Source of the DNA: Cristatella mucedo
Lineage: Eukaryota > Bryozoa > Phylactolaemata > Cristatellidae
Length of the DNA stretch: 64,000 nucleotides
NCBI GenBank assembly: GCA_009760855.2
Contig: WPIO01000049.1
Location: 979,001 to 1,043,000, forward strand
Direction of reading: 5' to 3'
Position numbers and translations under genes: made by a program. Under the pieces are notes generated by a model. The model saw only the letters and a program-made list of their open reading frames with translations, did no database searches and was not told where the DNA came from. Positions within the stretch are counted from its first letter, which is position 1; every line of letters begins with the position of its first letter. Shown piece by piece: positions 32,801 through 64,000 of the stretch.

Positions 32801-33435
32801 AATAGTAATAGTACAATTGTATTGCACCCTCAGTGAACGTAATCTTTCTCGAGGCGCTTTACATATGCTGCAAAGGAAGTGTGACCGAATCTTTTGTGGT
32901 CGCAAGGTTAATAAGAATAAGCATAACATGGTTAGAAGTTACATTCATAGGGTCCGCATGCGAATATGGTTAGTGGCAGCATGCGCAATGTCTGCATGCA
33001 TACGCACACAAAACATGAAACACAAGAGCCCTCTACATGCTGTGGTAAATATCTGTGTTTCTAGCTTCTTTTTTTTTATAAATGTCATCAAGTCAGGGTA
33101 TGTCGTAACGCCAATCAGAAGTGAGTTCCAGACTTTGGGAGCATACAAACTAAAGCTACGGTCTCCGAAGAATTTGAGGTTCATACCTGGTGTAGCTAAA
33201 CGAGGAGATTTAGAAAAGAGGGTCGCACGATGCCTGGTGGGGGAGTAGAACTGATTAGTGGGCTAGGACCAGAGAATTAGTGGAACTAAAAGTGAGTGAC
33301 GGAACCTTGTAGTGGATGCGCTGCTTGACTGGGAGCCACTGCAGGTCGGTGAGATGAGGTGTGATGTTGCAACAACGACGCTTACGAAACAAAAGCCTGG
33401 CTGCTTATTTGTGCACCAATTGTAAGCGCCCGAAA
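32801..33435 (-). mobile_element. LINE-A 3' fragment, antisense
   Basis: AAT tail, caccctcagtgaacgtaatc, cgaggcgctttacatatgct, the 3' UTR, then reversed ORF2 C-terminus (minus strand NLKFFGDRSFSLYAPKVWNS), ending near the CTNCKR-like segment at 33420. Confidence 0.9.
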
Positions 33436-34023
33436 TTGGCCGTGATAAATCGTGATGTAATGTGCTCGCTCTTCTCGATAGAGGTCGTGGGTTCGAGTAC
33501 TGCAGTGGGCTGGCTGGGTCAAAAGCTTGCCACCAATCGCGAGAGCGAAGAAAGAACCAAAAAGGTGAAGGACGTGACCCGGGACTAGTGGCCGAGATGT
33601 TGCCGCAAGGTACCTTAGCTGCCGCCAGCACGTCAAGGTCGTCAGCGGGGTCCGAGAGCTCGAGTTTCCGGGAAGTGGCTTTCGCAAACTGCAGCCAATC
33701 GCCGATGAGCAGAGGCCTTTTCGCGGGGAGAGCGAGGTCAACCGATAGCCAGTTCCCACAGCAGCAGTTGGCCTTATCGAGGTAATCGAGGCAGCGAACC
33801 GGCCACCGACAGCAGGGCAGCTGACGAGGGGCGCCAGCGCGTGACACCGACGCCGACGGGGAGAGGTTGCTAGCCTACTATACGGTAAGGCGAGACGAGG
33901 ACTTTGACGAGGCTTTGGCACAGGGGGAGGTTGGGGTGAGTACAGATGCCCGACCTGGAAGGGCCAGGAGTATGTGCGGCAGCTGGAAAAGCAACGGCTG
34001 TCGTTAGGCAGGTACGGGAAGAA

Positions 34024-34025
<2 letters not shown>
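33436..34025. other. Intergenic, unclassified
   Basis: A B-box-like piece (ggtcgtgggttcgagtactg, 33484-33503) may be a SINE-B remnant. Nothing else recognised. Confidence 0.35.
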
Positions 34026-34109
<84 letters not shown>

Positions 34110-34160
34110 CAGAGACAGAGACAGAGACAGAGACAGAGAGAGACAGAGAGAAAGAGAGAC

Positions 34161-34221
<61 letters not shown>

Positions 34222-34261
34222 CAGAGAGAGAGACAGACAGAGAGAGACAGACAGACAGACT

Positions 34262-34295
<34 letters not shown>

Positions 34296-34303
34296 GGGGG
34301 AGA
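34026..34303 (+). repeat. (GA)n / (GACA)n array
   Basis: GA repeats, then blocks of AGAGAC and of ACAG units. It lies about 300 bp upstream of the ALP copy 2 start codon. Confidence 0.96.
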
Positions 34304-34439
34304 GAGATCTTTGCGTCAGTGCAAGCTTGTACAGAGAGGCGCCATGGCTGATGGTCATGTTAGTCAAACAAGCCAGCATGTCGAATTCTGTCGGTCCTCC
34401 TTGTCGAACCTCCAACCATGTCACGTCTTTTCAGTCACT

Positions 34440-34598
34440 TTAGTGATCCACGCTGTCTAAGTGAGCTTTGCCTACCGGTCGAGCCTGCCTTGTACCACAG
34501 GCTGTCCGCTGACAGTACTCAGCGCCATCCGGAGTAAACTTCGCAGAGGTGCACAGCTCGTTCGGTGGAGACTGTGGGAAACGTAACGCCTTCCAAAG
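34440..34598 (+). promoter_or_regulatory. Putative 5' UTR/promoter region of ALP copy 2
   Basis: The 160 bases before the start codon hold no TATA box that I can recognise and no other ATG in a good context. The position implies a core promoter or 5' UTR, but no defined element can be shown. Confidence 0.3.
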
Positions 34599-63836
<29,238 letters not shown>

Positions 63837-63900
63837 ATAAAAACTACAAAATACTAATACGTCGTTTCAGTGCAGATTAAATTGCGAGGAGCACTGTGGC

Positions 63901-63906
63901 AATAAA
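63901..63906 (+). other. Polyadenylation signal of ALP copy 2
   Basis: AATAAA lies 65 bases after the stop codon, the expected place for a short 3' UTR. Confidence 0.55.
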
Positions 63907-64000
63907 TTTCTACAGCCGCTCTTCATGTGGGCAGTCAAGCATCAGTATACGCGCGCTAGTTTATACGGCATGCCACGGTTCTCTCACTAGCGTTGTAGAA

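Overview
This window is animal nuclear DNA, most likely from an invertebrate. It contains interrupted genes with canonical GT-AG introns, tRNA-derived SINEs, poly-(ATT) tailed L2/CR1-type LINEs and long dinucleotide arrays. I see no bacterial or organellar genes, and I cannot name the species. The only host genes I can support are two head-to-tail alkaline phosphatases (ALP). Nearly everything else is intron or intergenic DNA filled with transposon copies.

Layout. Positions 1-9137 hold a LINE-B copy (541-1410), a nearly complete LINE-A copy (about 3586-6356), a SINE split by a second LINE-A copy (7092-8062), and AT-rich DNA. ALP copy 1 runs from 9138 to 30596: nine exons (exons 2-10) give 515 codons of mature-type phosphatase. 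Its signal-peptide exon was not found and may lie before the window. Positions 30638-34598 are intergenic (SINE, LINE-A, a GA array). ALP copy 2 runs from 34599 to 63836 and is complete: ten exons, 546 codons, signal peptide on exon 1, stop at 63836. The exon lengths sum to an exact multiple of three, and every splice phase matches copy 1.

Both predicted enzymes keep the metal- and phosphate-binding residues of animal alkaline phosphatase: the Asp of GDGMG, the nucleophile Ser of DSAGTA, THAS, the Arg of HRDW, EGGKIDHGHH, ADHSH and HGGED. Both should be secreted or GPI-anchored phosphomonoesterases. The C-terminal tails differ strongly. No transposon insertion was seen inside any exon.

Mobile elements. 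LINE-A (APE endonuclease plus RT, 3' end with a stem-loop and an ATT tail) is the main family, in both orientations. LINE-B is a second CR1/L2-like family ending in ATTAC repeats. SINE-A has a tRNA-like head and a 3' tail almost the same as the LINE-A 3' end, so it probably moves with LINE-A enzymes. SINE-B is a second tRNA-like family. A decayed copy of another repeated invertebrate ORF family lies at about 15600-16700 on the minus strand. Several elements are nested, which gives a relative order of insertion. The most noteworthy structures are the SINE-A/LINE-A tail sharing, a 55-bp minisatellite made from LINE-B coding sequence (27885-28211), and the recurring (CA)n(TA)n(GA)n arrays directly before truncated LINE-A copies. 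I found no CRISPR array, operon or clearly new enzymatic system.
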